Below are positions 26,623-35,266 of a DNA stretch of 64,000 nucleotides, piece after piece. Under the pieces are notes generated by a model. The model made no database searches. It saw only the letters and a program-made list of their open reading frames with translations, and was not told where the DNA came from. Source of the DNA: Gemmatimonadota bacterium. GTDB taxonomy: Bacteria; Gemmatimonadota; Gemmatimonadetes; Longimicrobiales; Gaopeijiaceae. Position numbers and translations under genes: made by a program. The DNA is taken from assembly GCA_028873595.1 (NCBI GenBank), contig JAPPOV010000009.1, positions 23,501-87,500 of the forward strand, written 5' to 3'. The stretch's first letter is position 1; every line of letters begins with the position of its first letter.

Positions 26623-27999
26623 CTACCCGATGGTCACCTCGTAGCTGTAACCCCAGACCATCTCGGCAGAATCGAACTGGACATCGACCAGCTCCGCCAT
26701 GTCAGCCGCCCCGACCGAAATGTCCGCGCTCACTGTGCCCAGAGGTGCGTCGCCAGCCCCATAGAATGTGAATACGATGGACACCGTCGAGCCCTCCTCG
26801 AGCGTCTTGTTGATGACCGATCCGCTGACCCGCGCACCGCCATTCCCGAAACGCTGCATCTGAAGCTGATCGAGACTCACCTCGAGATCCTGGGCCGTGC
26901 CCATGGCCGACTGCGTTGCCTCCGAGTCGCCGTTCTGGTTCGCAGCCTGCGCCCAGATCAGCCAACCGTTCTGGCTATACGGATCGAGTTCGACCCAGCG
27001 TTCGGCAACGGCCGGGATGTCCACGTACATTTCGTCCAGAAGCAACGAGCGAGCCCACATCTCGAGTGCGTCTCGGTCCGTTCGATTCAGATCCGCCGCT
27101 TTGCCGAACGCCTGAACCGCATTGACGTAGTCGCTGGCGGAATAGAAGCCCACACCGATCGCAAAGATCGTCTCTCCATCGAGACCGGGCTGCTCAAGCA
27201 GCTCCTGGTACACCTCGAGTGCCTCGTCCTCACGTCCGGCATCCATGAGTACCGTGCCGAGGCTGCGGATATGGTCGGAGTTATCGGGCTCCATCTCCAT
27301 GAGCGCCCGATACGCGTCAGCCGCCAGATCGCTCTGCCCGTCGGCCGCCAGGACCTGAGCCTTCAACAGTGGCAACACACCAGCCTGCTCCTGCCAGCCC
27401 GCCATCGTCACGGAGTCTGTGTTGGCGGCCGTCTCCGACGCCATGAACGCGTCGACTTGATTCATGAAGTGCAATGACCGTTCGAAGTCGCCGAGTGAAC
27501 CGTACAGCTGTGCCACCGTGATCATGATCTCAGGCCGAGCCTGGAAGATCGCATGCGCGTCCTCAAAGATCTCGACAGCGCCCGCGTAGTCACCCGACCC
27601 GACCAGAGGCGAGGCCTCGTTATACAGAGCGATCCAGGTCGATTCACGGATCCCGGAGTCCTCGAATTCGTAAAGCGGGTACAACTCCTGTGCCCGATCG
27701 AAATAGGCGCCCGCGTCTGCGTACTGCTTCAACCCCAACGAGGCCAGTGCGGCAAGCCGGTGTCCCAGTGGGTTGTTGGGGTTCTCGGCGATCTCTCCCT
27801 GAGCGTGCTCGAGGGCCATACGGTAATAGGCCTGCTTCTCCGCCTCGTCATCCGTGTCCTCGGCGTCCTCGATCGCGTCTTCCGCGTCTTCGGTGTAATC
27901 CGTGTCGCGCGGACGTTCGCCTACCTGCGCCGACAAAGATCCACCCGCCAGCATCATCAGAAATGCGATCAGGCCCAGCCCGGTTGCTACCCTCTTCAT
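26623..27999 (-). CDS. Secreted TPR protein, paralogue A
   Basis: A 458-residue protein with a signal peptide (cleavage near LSAQ) and an acidic stretch after it (TEDAEDAIEDAEDTDDEAEK). TPR-like helical repeats cover residues ~55-330 (GLKQYADAGAYFDRAQELYP, GSGDYAGAVEIFEDAHAIF, DAGREDEALEVYQELLEQPG). The last ~110 residues are a separate beta domain (FGNGGARVSGSVINK, VFTFYGAGDAPLG). The protein at 29885 has the same architecture and C-terminal domain but is a lipoprotein, so the two are paralogues. Periplasmic or surface location expected; function unknown. Confidence 0.82.
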   Translation of the reverse strand: MKRVATGLGLIAFLMMLAGGSLSAQVGERPRDTDYTEDAEDAIEDAEDTDDEAEKQAYYRMALEHAQGEIAENPNNPLGHRLAALASLGLKQYADAGAYFDRAQELYPLYEFEDSGIRESTWIALYNEASPLVGSGDYAGAVEIFEDAHAIFQARPEIMITVAQLYGSLGDFERSLHFMNQVDAFMASETAANTDSVTMAGWQEQAGVLPLLKAQVLAADGQSDLAADAYRALMEMEPDNSDHIRSLGTVLMDAGREDEALEVYQELLEQPGLDGETIFAIGVGFYSASDYVNAVQAFGKAADLNRTDRDALEMWARSLLLDEMYVDIPAVAERWVELDPYSQNGWLIWAQAANQNGDSEATQSAMGTAQDLEVSLDQLQMQRFGNGGARVSGSVINKTLEEGSTVSIVFTFYGAGDAPLGTVSADISVGAADMAELVDVQFDSAEMVWGYSYEVTIG

Positions 28000-28265
28000 G
28001 CACTACGCTCCAGTTTGTCCAAATCCGTTCAGCAGTGATTTTCGCCGCGGTTCCCCAAACGAGCAATACGCTCGGTGCTACTCGTCGCTGCACGCGAGGC
28101 GAGGATGCACGCCTCGACCTTCACGAGGTTCACGTGACGACCCTCATTTCCCGGAAACGCGGGGATCGTGAACTTCCTGGCCTTCCTAGTCGTGGTGAGC
28201 ACGTCATGTTCCCCGGCGTCACTCGACGAGCCCCAGACGGGTGTCCGCCCCCAACGTCTCCGCCC
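28000..28265. other. Intergenic region without recognised gene
   Basis: Between the HD-domain gene end and the paralogue A start I see no supported gene. It should contain the promoter of paralogue A and possibly a terminator for the HD-domain gene. Several short inverted repeats are visible (for example GAGGCGAGGATGCACGCCTC at 28098-28117) without T runs. Confidence 0.4.
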
Positions 28266-29021
28266 CTACAGGGGCTTATCGGGGTTGGCAATCGTCCGCC
28301 ACATATGTGCGCTGGGACTGTTGTCGTAGCCCAGGCCCTCCGGCGGCTGCTTGAAGTTTCGCTCGATGATCTCGACGAAAGGGTCGATCGTGAGTTCCAC
28401 ACCGTCTTCGAAGGCATAGAGGTCACACACGGTGATGAGTCTGGCCTCCATATACCACTCATGGTTCGTCGCATATTCAGCGGCCTGATGGATGTAGTCA
28501 GGGGGCACGTAGTCTTCCCCGAAAATGCGCACGTAGAGATCCGGGTACTCGTAGCCGACCTCCGGATCCGGATAGAACCGCAACGCCCCGTGGTACCGGA
28601 TCCCCCAGGTGATCCGCTCGTCTACATAGGGCTCGTACAGCTGCGCGCCCCACCAGCCGTGGTCGGCCCGAATAAGTCCCTGCACGCCATCGTGAAGCAG
28701 ACACGCCATGACGGTCCGTTCCGGATAACCACTCTTCAACGCGTGATTCGCACTCTGCAGGCAGTGTGATTTCGCTGCGAGCCGCAAATTGAAAAAATCG
28801 ACGAGCGTCGGCTTCTCAGGCATTGGCTCAAGGGGAAACTCCGAGGGCCTCAGCAAAGTTCCGGCTCCACGGGGACCCGCCACCTGTCGCTGCGCCGCGG
28901 CCTCGTCCATCTGGTCGAGCATGTAATGCTCGAGGGCCTCCGCCTTCTCTTCGGGATCCATGAGCTCTAGTGCGCCCACACCCACGGCAGCCAGGAATGC
29001 CTTCCGATCGACCTCAATCAT
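28266..29021 (-). CDS. HD-domain protein, possible MIOX/PhnZ-like oxygenase or phosphohydrolase
   Basis: A 251-residue protein from ATG 29021, preceded by GGAGGGCGC. The N-terminus VDRKAFLAAVGVGAL resembles a twin-arginine signal with RK in place of RR, so export is possible. Metal-ligand candidates follow the HD order: LLHDG, RADHGWWGAQLYEPYV and WGIRYHGALRFY, a spacing like MIOX/PhnZ-type mixed-valent diiron HD proteins, where the second and third His lie in an HxxxGA-like helix. Substrate unknown; a plain HD phosphohydrolase is the alternative. An in-frame upstream extension to 29177 is not supported. Confidence 0.65.
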   Translation of the reverse strand: MIEVDRKAFLAAVGVGALELMDPEEKAEALEHYMLDQMDEAAAQRQVAGPRGAGTLLRPSEFPLEPMPEKPTLVDFFNLRLAAKSHCLQSANHALKSGYPERTVMACLLHDGVQGLIRADHGWWGAQLYEPYVDERITWGIRYHGALRFYPDPEVGYEYPDLYVRIFGEDYVPPDYIHQAAEYATNHEWYMEARLITVCDLYAFEDGVELTIDPFVEIIERNFKQPPEGLGYDNSPSAHMWRTIANPDKPL

Positions 29022-29238
29022 GCGCCCTCCATGCATTCGGACGAATTGGGGTGGACCCGTTGGCCGATCCCCTGACTCCGTCACTAGTCCCAGACAACTT
29101 TGGTGGTGCGGATACCCTGAGCAACCAGGGAGTTGGTGCGCGAGCCTTCTTTGACAGCCTAGCTCACTGTCTGTCATTTACCCTGACCACGATATCGGGA
29201 GACTCGGCCTCAACCGCCCCTCCATCAGGAGAAAGCGA

Positions 29239-29409
29239 ATGAATCAGTTACACACATATCTCGAAAGCGGCACGTATGTAGGCCTCGATCAATACCTGAT
29301 CCTGCAAAGAAGACTCGATGGTGCGATCGCAGCCAAATTGGGACTGACCGCTCTGGCACCAATGGGTGCCCTGGTGGGGCTGGTCATCGGATATATCGTG
29401 TTCGCCTAG
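29239..29409 (+). CDS. Small 56-residue membrane protein
   Basis: A short ORF with a good Shine-Dalgarno (AGGAGAAAGCGA before ATG). The first ~30 residues are polar (YLESGTYVGLDQYLILQRR), and the C-terminal ~25 residues form one hydrophobic helix (APMGALVGLVIGYIVFA). It is divergent from the HD-domain gene and ends 12 bases before the integrase remnant. I do not recognise a family; a single-pass membrane micropeptide is inferred. Confidence 0.6.
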   Translation: MNQLHTYLESGTYVGLDQYLILQRRLDGAIAAKLGLTALAPMGALVGLVIGYIVFA

Positions 29410-29421
29410 ATAATTCCTAGG

Positions 29422-29625
29422 GTGGTCTCGTTGGGGCGTCGGTCCAGTTCGGCTGCAGAGAAGGACGATTCCGACATTCACTGGCAAGTCGAGCGCGAAC
29501 TCGGCCACACGTCCACGGCCATGATCGAAACGCGGTGCGGCCATCTCGCGAACGTGACGGATCGCACCGAAGTCGTGGAAGTCCTCCCCGACCTCGACAA
29601 GCAGCCCGAACGGGTGCCGGCGTAG
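29422..29625 (+). pseudogene. Remnant of a tyrosine recombinase (integrase) C-terminus
   Basis: A 67-residue open frame whose second half reads ELGHTSTAMIETRCGHL, matching the end of phage/ICE integrases (LGHxSxxMxxxYxHL). The His of the LGH box is kept, but the nucleophilic Tyr is Cys here, and the N-terminal catalytic half (first Arg, HxxR box) is absent. It points toward, and lies on the 3' side of, the tRNA-Gly gene, the usual integration geometry. Interpreted as decayed integrase debris left by an old element. Confidence 0.7.
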
Positions 29626-29663
29626 CTATTTGTCACCGCTTACGTTACCCGAAAAACAGTAAA

Positions 29664-29696
29664 AGCCCCGGAAGGACACCAAGTCCACCCGGGGCT
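29664..29696 (-). terminator. Rho-independent terminator of tRNA-Gly
   Basis: An eight-base stem AGCCCCGG/CCGGGGCT, read on the minus strand after the tRNA. It is followed on that strand by TTTTACTGTTTTT, a good U-rich tail. Confidence 0.8.
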
Positions 29697-29710
29697 ACCT
29701 GTTACCGCAA

Positions 29711-29783
29711 AGCGGGAGACCGGGCTCGAACCGGCGACCCTCAGCTTGGGAAGCTGATGCTCTACCAACTGAGCTACTCCCGC
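29711..29783 (-). tRNA. tRNA-Gly (anticodon CCC)
   Basis: The reverse complement forms a standard cloverleaf: acceptor GCGGGAG/CTCCCGC, D arm GCTC/GAGC, anticodon stem CAGC/GCTG with loop TTCCCAA, and T arm CCGG/CCGG with TTCGAGC. The anticodon CCC reads GGG. The discriminator is T, as usual for glycine, and CCA is not encoded. Confidence 0.96.
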
Positions 29784-29884
29784 ACGGCTGACAAATGTAG
29801 CGGGGGCCCTCAGGCGGTCAACAAGACGGAGGGCGGCCCCGCCGAAGCTGAACCGCCCCCACAATGAGCCTGCTCAGGTTGAGG

Positions 29885-31291
29885 TCAGTTGACCCGGTAC
29901 CCGTAGCCGCCGACCTGCTCTGCCGAATCGAATTGAACGTTGAAGACCTGGGCCATGTCGACGCCACCCACCGTTACCGTTTGGGTGACTGACCCGATCG
30001 GGGCACCGTCAGTCGCGTAGAACGTGAAGCGCAGAGTGACACTGTCGCCCTGGCTGAGCTTCTTGTTGATCACCGAACCATTGACCTCTGCTCCACCGTT
30101 ACCGAACCGCCGGAGCTGAAGGTCGTTGACGGTGAATTCGAGTGCGTCCACCGACTGAACAGCGTCCCGCGTCGTCTCGGTGTCCTCCAGCTGGTTCGCG
30201 GCCTGCGCCAGGATCAGCCAGGCGTTTTGACCGTTGGGATCCAGACCGATCCAACGCTCAGCAACTGGAGGGATCGTAGCAAACGCCGAATCGAGCTGAA
30301 GGGAGCGGGCCCACATCTCGAGTGCGTCCCGATCGTTCACACTCGCGGTCGACGCGTTGCCGAAGGCCTCTGCCGCATTGTCATAGTCACCGGATTGATA
30401 GAACCCTACTCCGATCGAGAACAACGTCTCCGAATCCAGTCCCGGCATGTCCATCATTTCCATATAGACGGCCGTGGCTTCCACCTCGTTGCCCATCTCC
30501 ATGAGAATGGCCGCGAGACCACGCTTCAGCTCCACGTCGTCCGGCCTCGCAGCGGACATTTGACGATACGTACCCACGGCCTGTTCGAACCTACCCGCAT
30601 CGGCGAGGACCTGAGCTCGGAGAAGCGGCAACGGTTCCAGCTGGTCCTGCCACGAGGCGGCGGTCGCAGAATCGGCCTGCGCCATAGTCTCAGAGTCCGC
30701 AAATGCGAGGGCCGCATCGAGATTCTCAATCGCCGCATCGTGCTCACGCAGCTGGGCGTAGATCTGACCGAGGATCACGTTGGCCTCAGGCCGCCCGTCA
30801 TAGATGGCGTTCGCCCACTCGAAATATTGTGTGGCCGTCTCGTAATCCCCTTGCTGCACGAACGGCGTGCCTTCCTGGTACAGATCGATCCAGGCGCGCT
30901 CACGAACCGAAACGAGGTCGAACTCGTAGAGAGGCCGCAGTTCAATGGCCTTGTCGAAGTACGCGTCGGCGTCCTCGTAATCATCGGTACCGATCGAGGC
31001 CACGCCTGCAAGTCGATACGCGAGGGGGTTCAGCGTGTCTTCCTGGATCGCCATCTCGGCGAACTGCTTCGCCTGAGCGAACAGATCGTCCGCATCGGCT
31101 GGATCCATAGCCTCTTCGGCAGCCTCGATCGCGTCTTCGGCGGCCCGTGTGTTGTCCGTGTCACGAGGGTTCAGGCCAGCGCCCGCTCCACTGATGGCCG
31201 ACATACCACCACCACCACCGCCGCCCGACGCACAGCCGGTCAAAGCGAAGCCGAACACCATCGCCAGGACGAGTCCGAAACGGATCTGCAT
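29885..31291 (-). CDS. TPR lipoprotein, paralogue B
   Basis: A 468-residue protein. ATG 31291 is chosen because GGAGGAACCCCGG precedes it and the signal peptide (MQIRFGLVLAMVFGFALTGC) starts there; Cys20 is the lipidated residue, followed by a glycine run. TPR-like repeats span ~60-345 (DDYEDADAYFDKAIELRP, DYETATQYFEWANAIYD). The ~110-residue C-terminal beta domain (FGNGGAEVNGSVINK, RFTFYATDGAPIG, VQFDSAE) is closely related to that of paralogue A at 26623. Probably outer-membrane or periplasmic; function unknown. Confidence 0.85.
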   Translation of the reverse strand: MQIRFGLVLAMVFGFALTGCASGGGGGGGMSAISGAGAGLNPRDTDNTRAAEDAIEAAEEAMDPADADDLFAQAKQFAEMAIQEDTLNPLAYRLAGVASIGTDDYEDADAYFDKAIELRPLYEFDLVSVRERAWIDLYQEGTPFVQQGDYETATQYFEWANAIYDGRPEANVILGQIYAQLREHDAAIENLDAALAFADSETMAQADSATAASWQDQLEPLPLLRAQVLADAGRFEQAVGTYRQMSAARPDDVELKRGLAAILMEMGNEVEATAVYMEMMDMPGLDSETLFSIGVGFYQSGDYDNAAEAFGNASTASVNDRDALEMWARSLQLDSAFATIPPVAERWIGLDPNGQNAWLILAQAANQLEDTETTRDAVQSVDALEFTVNDLQLRRFGNGGAEVNGSVINKKLSQGDSVTLRFTFYATDGAPIGSVTQTVTVGGVDMAQVFNVQFDSAEQVGGYGYRVN

Positions 31292-31510
31292 CCGGGGTTC
31301 CTCCATTGGGGTCACGTGCGGAATGGACCGAGAAACCTAGAAAAGGCCGCAAATGGCACCAAGGCCTCGATTGCGGTGTGATCCAGGTACCCGTTCGTCT
31401 TACGCGTTCGCGCCGAAAACGTTGCACAGCTCCCGTTCATGCTCCACCGGGTAGCGGACCTGAAGAGGCAAGCAGCGCGACTCGCCGCCTTCCAGCGAAT
31501 CCTGCGTCGG

Positions 31511-33337
31511 TCAGCGGCCGAGATAGGTCAGGATTCGACTCGCCAAGGCCTCCGAAAACCCCGGGATGCGTGCGATCTCATCCCGCGTGGCCTCCTTCAC
31601 ACCGCGCAGCGAGCCGAACCTGCGCAGCAGTGTCTGTTGCTTCTTCGGCCCGACTCCCGGGATATCGCCCAGATCAGACCGAAGCGTTCGCTTGCTGCGG
31701 AGCTTGCGGTTGTAGCGAACGGCGAAACGGTGGGCCTCATTGCGTATGCGCTGGAGAAGGTGGAGCGCACGGTGACGCCGATCCAGAAGGATCGGATCAC
31801 TGCGCCCGGGCATGAACACTTCCTCCTCACGCTTGGCGAGCGCGATCACGGAGACGTCCGGCAATTCGAGACCCTGCAAAGCCTCGACCGCCGCCGACAG
31901 CTGCCCTTTCCCGCCATCGATCACCGCAAGGTCGGGAATAGGCTTTCCCTCTTCCGACACTCGGCGGAAGTATCGGTGCACCACCTCTCCCATGGACCGG
32001 TAATCGTCGTTGCCCCAGTCGCCTTTGACGCGCATGTGGCGGTACATCGCGCGCCTGGGTTCACCGTTCTCGAAGACCACCGCGCTTCCTACAACCTCCG
32101 TACCCTGCGTATGGGAGATGTCAAAGCAGACCATGAGTCTCGGAACCACCTTCAGGTCCAACTCGTCCTGCAGCCTGAACAGCGCCTCTTCGGCACGGTC
32201 AGCAGCGTATTCGAGCGCCGTGACCCGGTCTTCCAGCACCTGGCGAGCGTTCTGCTGCGCCAACTCGACGAGCCGGGCCTTCTCGCCCCGCTGAGGTACG
32301 ATCACGTGAACGCCCCGTCCCGCCGCATCGCTCAGGATTGTCTGGAGGAGGTCGCGATCCCGAAAATCGGCGGCGAGAAGGATCTGACGCGGCAGATCCC
32401 CCATGACGACCTCCCCCGCACTCAGATAGTGGCGAGACACGAGCGAGCTGATCAGGTCGGCCTCCGATTCTTCGCCGATGTTCGCGAAGCGATGGGATTC
32501 TCGACCCAACAGTAGCCCGGCGCGGACCTTGAGGACGACCCCCGCCCCGATCTCGCCGTCTCGTGCCGTGGCGACAACATCGAAGTTGCCACCCTGTGCT
32601 TTATGGACACGCTGTTGGCGTGCGAGGCTGTCGAGCCCTCCGAGGACATCCCTCATCCGCGCGGCTCGCTCGAAGTCGAGCTCCGCAGACGCATCCTGCA
32701 TTCGGGTTTCGATTTCGGCGCGGAGTTCTTCCGTCTCACCTTCCAGGATCCGAAGAATCTCGTCGATCATACCCCGGTAATCGTCTTCGGTCTGGAGCCC
32801 TACACAGGGGGCCTTGCAGCGCCCGATGTGATAATCCAGGCAAGCACGCTCGGGCGCATCCCTTGGAAGGTCGTACCGGCACGATCTTACCGTGTGAAGC
32901 CGCTTGATGAGTTCCAGCGCCTGTCGCATTGGCCCCACGGACGTGTACGGGCCGAAGTACCGGCTCCGATCGTTCACGACCCGCCTGGTCACGAAGACCC
33001 TCGGGAATGGCTCCTGCACCGTGACCTTGATGTACGGATATTTCTTGTCGTCGCGCAGCAGGATGTTGAAGCGGGGTCGGTGCTCCTTGATCAGGTTCGC
33101 TTCGAGGATCAAGGCCTCGCCCTCGCTTCCGACGACGATCGTTTCTACATCGACGATGAGCTTCACCAGCTCTCGATTCTTGGCCGAAAGATCCGCTTCA
33201 CGCTGGAAGTAGCTTCGAACCCGCGGTCTCAGCGACTTCGCCTTCCCCACGTAGAGGACCTGATTCCGCTCGTCGCGGAAGAGGTAGACGCCGGGACGTG
33301 TCGTGACCCTCGCCAGCCGCTCCTTCGAGACCGACAC
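31511..33337 (-). CDS. uvrC: Excinuclease ABC subunit C
   Basis: A 608-residue nucleotide-excision-repair endonuclease. In order: the GIY-YIG nuclease (RPGVYLFRDERNQVLYVGKAKSLRPRV near residues 14-40), the cysteine cluster HIGRCKAPCVG, a UvrB-binding UVR motif (SAELDFERAARMRD), the RNase H-like nuclease (MVCFDISHTQGTEVVGSAVV, DLAVIDGGKGQL) and tandem helix-hairpin-helix motifs at the end (LGDIPGVGPKKQQTLL, RIPGFSEALA). It is the last gene of the envelope supercluster and starts two bases after murJ ends. Confidence 0.98.
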   Translation of the reverse strand: MSVSKERLARVTTRPGVYLFRDERNQVLYVGKAKSLRPRVRSYFQREADLSAKNRELVKLIVDVETIVVGSEGEALILEANLIKEHRPRFNILLRDDKKYPYIKVTVQEPFPRVFVTRRVVNDRSRYFGPYTSVGPMRQALELIKRLHTVRSCRYDLPRDAPERACLDYHIGRCKAPCVGLQTEDDYRGMIDEILRILEGETEELRAEIETRMQDASAELDFERAARMRDVLGGLDSLARQQRVHKAQGGNFDVVATARDGEIGAGVVLKVRAGLLLGRESHRFANIGEESEADLISSLVSRHYLSAGEVVMGDLPRQILLAADFRDRDLLQTILSDAAGRGVHVIVPQRGEKARLVELAQQNARQVLEDRVTALEYAADRAEEALFRLQDELDLKVVPRLMVCFDISHTQGTEVVGSAVVFENGEPRRAMYRHMRVKGDWGNDDYRSMGEVVHRYFRRVSEEGKPIPDLAVIDGGKGQLSAAVEALQGLELPDVSVIALAKREEEVFMPGRSDPILLDRRHRALHLLQRIRNEAHRFAVRYNRKLRSKRTLRSDLGDIPGVGPKKQQTLLRRFGSLRGVKEATRDEIARIPGFSEALASRILTYLGR

Positions 33338-33338
33338 G

Positions 33339-34955
33339 TCAGGGTCTCGAGAATCGAATGGGCGATCTCACTCCGAGGACGGCGCCTGCACCGAGATACA
33401 CGAGCCCGAACGGTACGAAAGAGGCCATGGCAACGAGGGCCGGATGCCAGACCGGGAGGGAGAGCTGCACGAGAACACCCGCGGCCGCAGCGCATGTCGC
33501 CGCCAGAGTCATGCGCAGCACCTTGGCCCCCGCAGCACTGTGTGAACCGATTTGCCGGTTGAGTGATCGGCGCAGCATCACGTACTCGATCCAGGCGCCG
33601 GCGCTCGACCCAAGAGCCAATCCGGCCGCACCCAGGCGCAACGTCGAGAAGCCGAACTGATCGGCGGGAAACATCGCGGCGATCCCGACGCTGACAGAGA
33701 TCACCACGCGCAAGTACGCCATGTTCGCCGGTGTCCGGGTGTCCCGGAGGGCGTAGAAGGCCGAGGACAGGACGCGTGAGGATGCAGAGGCGGGGAGGCC
33801 GAGCGCGTACATGGAAAGCACCCCCCACGTGATCAGTGTTTGCGCCTCGCCAAACGCGCCGGTCTGATAAAGAGCCCCAATGATGAGATCGCCCATCATC
33901 AGGTACCCGACCGCCGAAGGGATCAGGAAGAAGAGCGCCCGTTCAAGGGACTGCGCCACCCGCGCCGCGAGTACGTCGCGGTCTCGCCTGCGCATCCGCG
34001 AGAGCTCCGGGAGTTCGGCCGCAGCCACCCCGGTCCCGAACAAAGCGATCGGGAGGTTCGCGAACGTCTGGGCGTACCCCATGACAGCCACGGCGCCGGG
34101 AAGCAACCGGCCTGCCAGGATCATGTCGATCCAGCTGCTGAGGTTGACGACGCCACGCGCGCTGACCACAGGCACGAAGTTCCGCACCGCCTCTGCGACC
34201 CCCGGCACTCCCCCGCCGAGCGAGACGCGCATGCCGCGCGTGTACCGGAGAAGGAACGGCACCTGCACAAGTAACGTGAGGGCCCCACCGAAGAGGGCAC
34301 CCCAAGCCAACGTCACGACCAACGGGCGCCCCTCGAGACCCCAGTACAGAGCTCCACCGATCATCGCGGAGATCATGGTCACGTTCCAGAAGACGGGCGC
34401 CACGAACGAGATGAAGAAGGTCCGGTGGCTGTTCAGGATGCCAAGTGCCCACGCCGAAATCACGAAAAGGCCGGTCATGGGAAAGAGAATTCGGACGAGC
34501 AGTACTGTGAGATCGCGCGTCTCAGGCGTCCACGCCGGAAAGAAGAGAGAGACCAGGATCGGTGCCAGCGCCATGCCCCCCAGAGCGAGCGCGCCGGCGA
34601 GCGCCGTAAGGATACCGAGCGCCGCGCCCGCAAATCGCGCCGCGTCCTCGTCCCGACCGTCCTCCAGGAACTCCGCATAGACCGGGACCAGGGACGCCGA
34701 GAGCGTCCCCTCACCCAGGAGATTGCGGATCACATTCGGCATCCGCAGCGCAGCCCACCAAGCGTCTGCAAAGCCACTGGAGCCGAAGTAGTGCGCAAAC
34801 ACCCGCTCGCGCACAAAGCCGAAGATCTTGCTGATGAAGATCCCCGCCCCGACGTGGGCTGCGCTCCGTCCACCAGCCACGGCCTCCTTGCTGGCGTCCG
34901 GACCCGTTTCCTCCGGATTCACACCTAAACCGGACCGATCAGGCCGTATCGTCAC
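33339..34955 (-). CDS. murJ: Lipid II flippase MurJ
   Basis: A 538-residue MOP-superfamily membrane protein with about fourteen hydrophobic helices that moves lipid II across the inner membrane for peptidoglycan synthesis. The signature start of the family is seen: SKIFGFVRERVFAHYFGSSGFADAWWAALRMPNVIRNLLGEGTLSASLVPVY. The GTG start at 34955 overlaps the preceding small coiled-coil gene by 17 bases. A ~35-residue polar N-terminal extension precedes the first helix. Confidence 0.95.
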   Translation of the reverse strand: MTIRPDRSGLGVNPEETGPDASKEAVAGGRSAAHVGAGIFISKIFGFVRERVFAHYFGSSGFADAWWAALRMPNVIRNLLGEGTLSASLVPVYAEFLEDGRDEDAARFAGAALGILTALAGALALGGMALAPILVSLFFPAWTPETRDLTVLLVRILFPMTGLFVISAWALGILNSHRTFFISFVAPVFWNVTMISAMIGGALYWGLEGRPLVVTLAWGALFGGALTLLVQVPFLLRYTRGMRVSLGGGVPGVAEAVRNFVPVVSARGVVNLSSWIDMILAGRLLPGAVAVMGYAQTFANLPIALFGTGVAAAELPELSRMRRRDRDVLAARVAQSLERALFFLIPSAVGYLMMGDLIIGALYQTGAFGEAQTLITWGVLSMYALGLPASASSRVLSSAFYALRDTRTPANMAYLRVVISVSVGIAAMFPADQFGFSTLRLGAAGLALGSSAGAWIEYVMLRRSLNRQIGSHSAAGAKVLRMTLAATCAAAAGVLVQLSLPVWHPALVAMASFVPFGLVYLGAGAVLGVRSPIRFSRP

Positions 34956-35223
34956 GTGGAGAGAGCGAGCCTTCCTCCGCGCTCGATCGTTCGGTGAGGA
35001 GTCGATGCACGAACTGGCTCTCTTCGTCCAGCCTCAGAACCTCGGACGTCAGTCGCTCGATCTCACCTTCCAGATAGGCGAGGCGCTCCGACGTCACATC
35101 CGGCGCAGCATCGAGTCCTCGCCGTTCGAGTCGGGATGCGAGAGCCTGCCCGAACCGCGAATCGAGGACGACGGCGAGCAGCGGGATCAGAACGACGAGA
35201 ACGAGGATGAGCTGAAGAAACAT
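34939..35223 (-). CDS. Small membrane-anchored coiled-coil protein
   Basis: A 94-residue protein with an N-terminal hydrophobic helix (LQLILVLVVLIPLLAVVLD) followed by a charged coiled coil (SERLAYLEGEIERLTSEVLRLDEESQFVHRLL). I do not recognise a named family; the layout resembles phage-shock-like or LapA-like small envelope proteins. It overlaps murJ, so co-translation and an envelope role are plausible. Confidence 0.72.
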   Translation of the reverse strand: MFLQLILVLVVLIPLLAVVLDSRFGQALASRLERRGLDAAPDVTSERLAYLEGEIERLTSEVLRLDEESQFVHRLLTERSSAEEGSLSPRDDTA

Positions 35224-35266
35224 GATCGAAAGTTAGAGAGCGCCGGAGGCGGCTGACAGACTCACT

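Noticed and set aside
28000..28265. Possible small RNA or riboswitch upstream of TPR paralogue A
   Set aside because: Only short inverted repeats without a T run or a known aptamer core were visible.
30227..31381. 384-residue plus-strand open frame antisense to the TPR lipoprotein
   Set aside because: High-GC shadow frame: no start signal, no domain-like sequence, and fully opposite a convincing gene. Similar long antisense frames (26158-27477, 47577-48866, 52775-54178) were rejected for the same reason.
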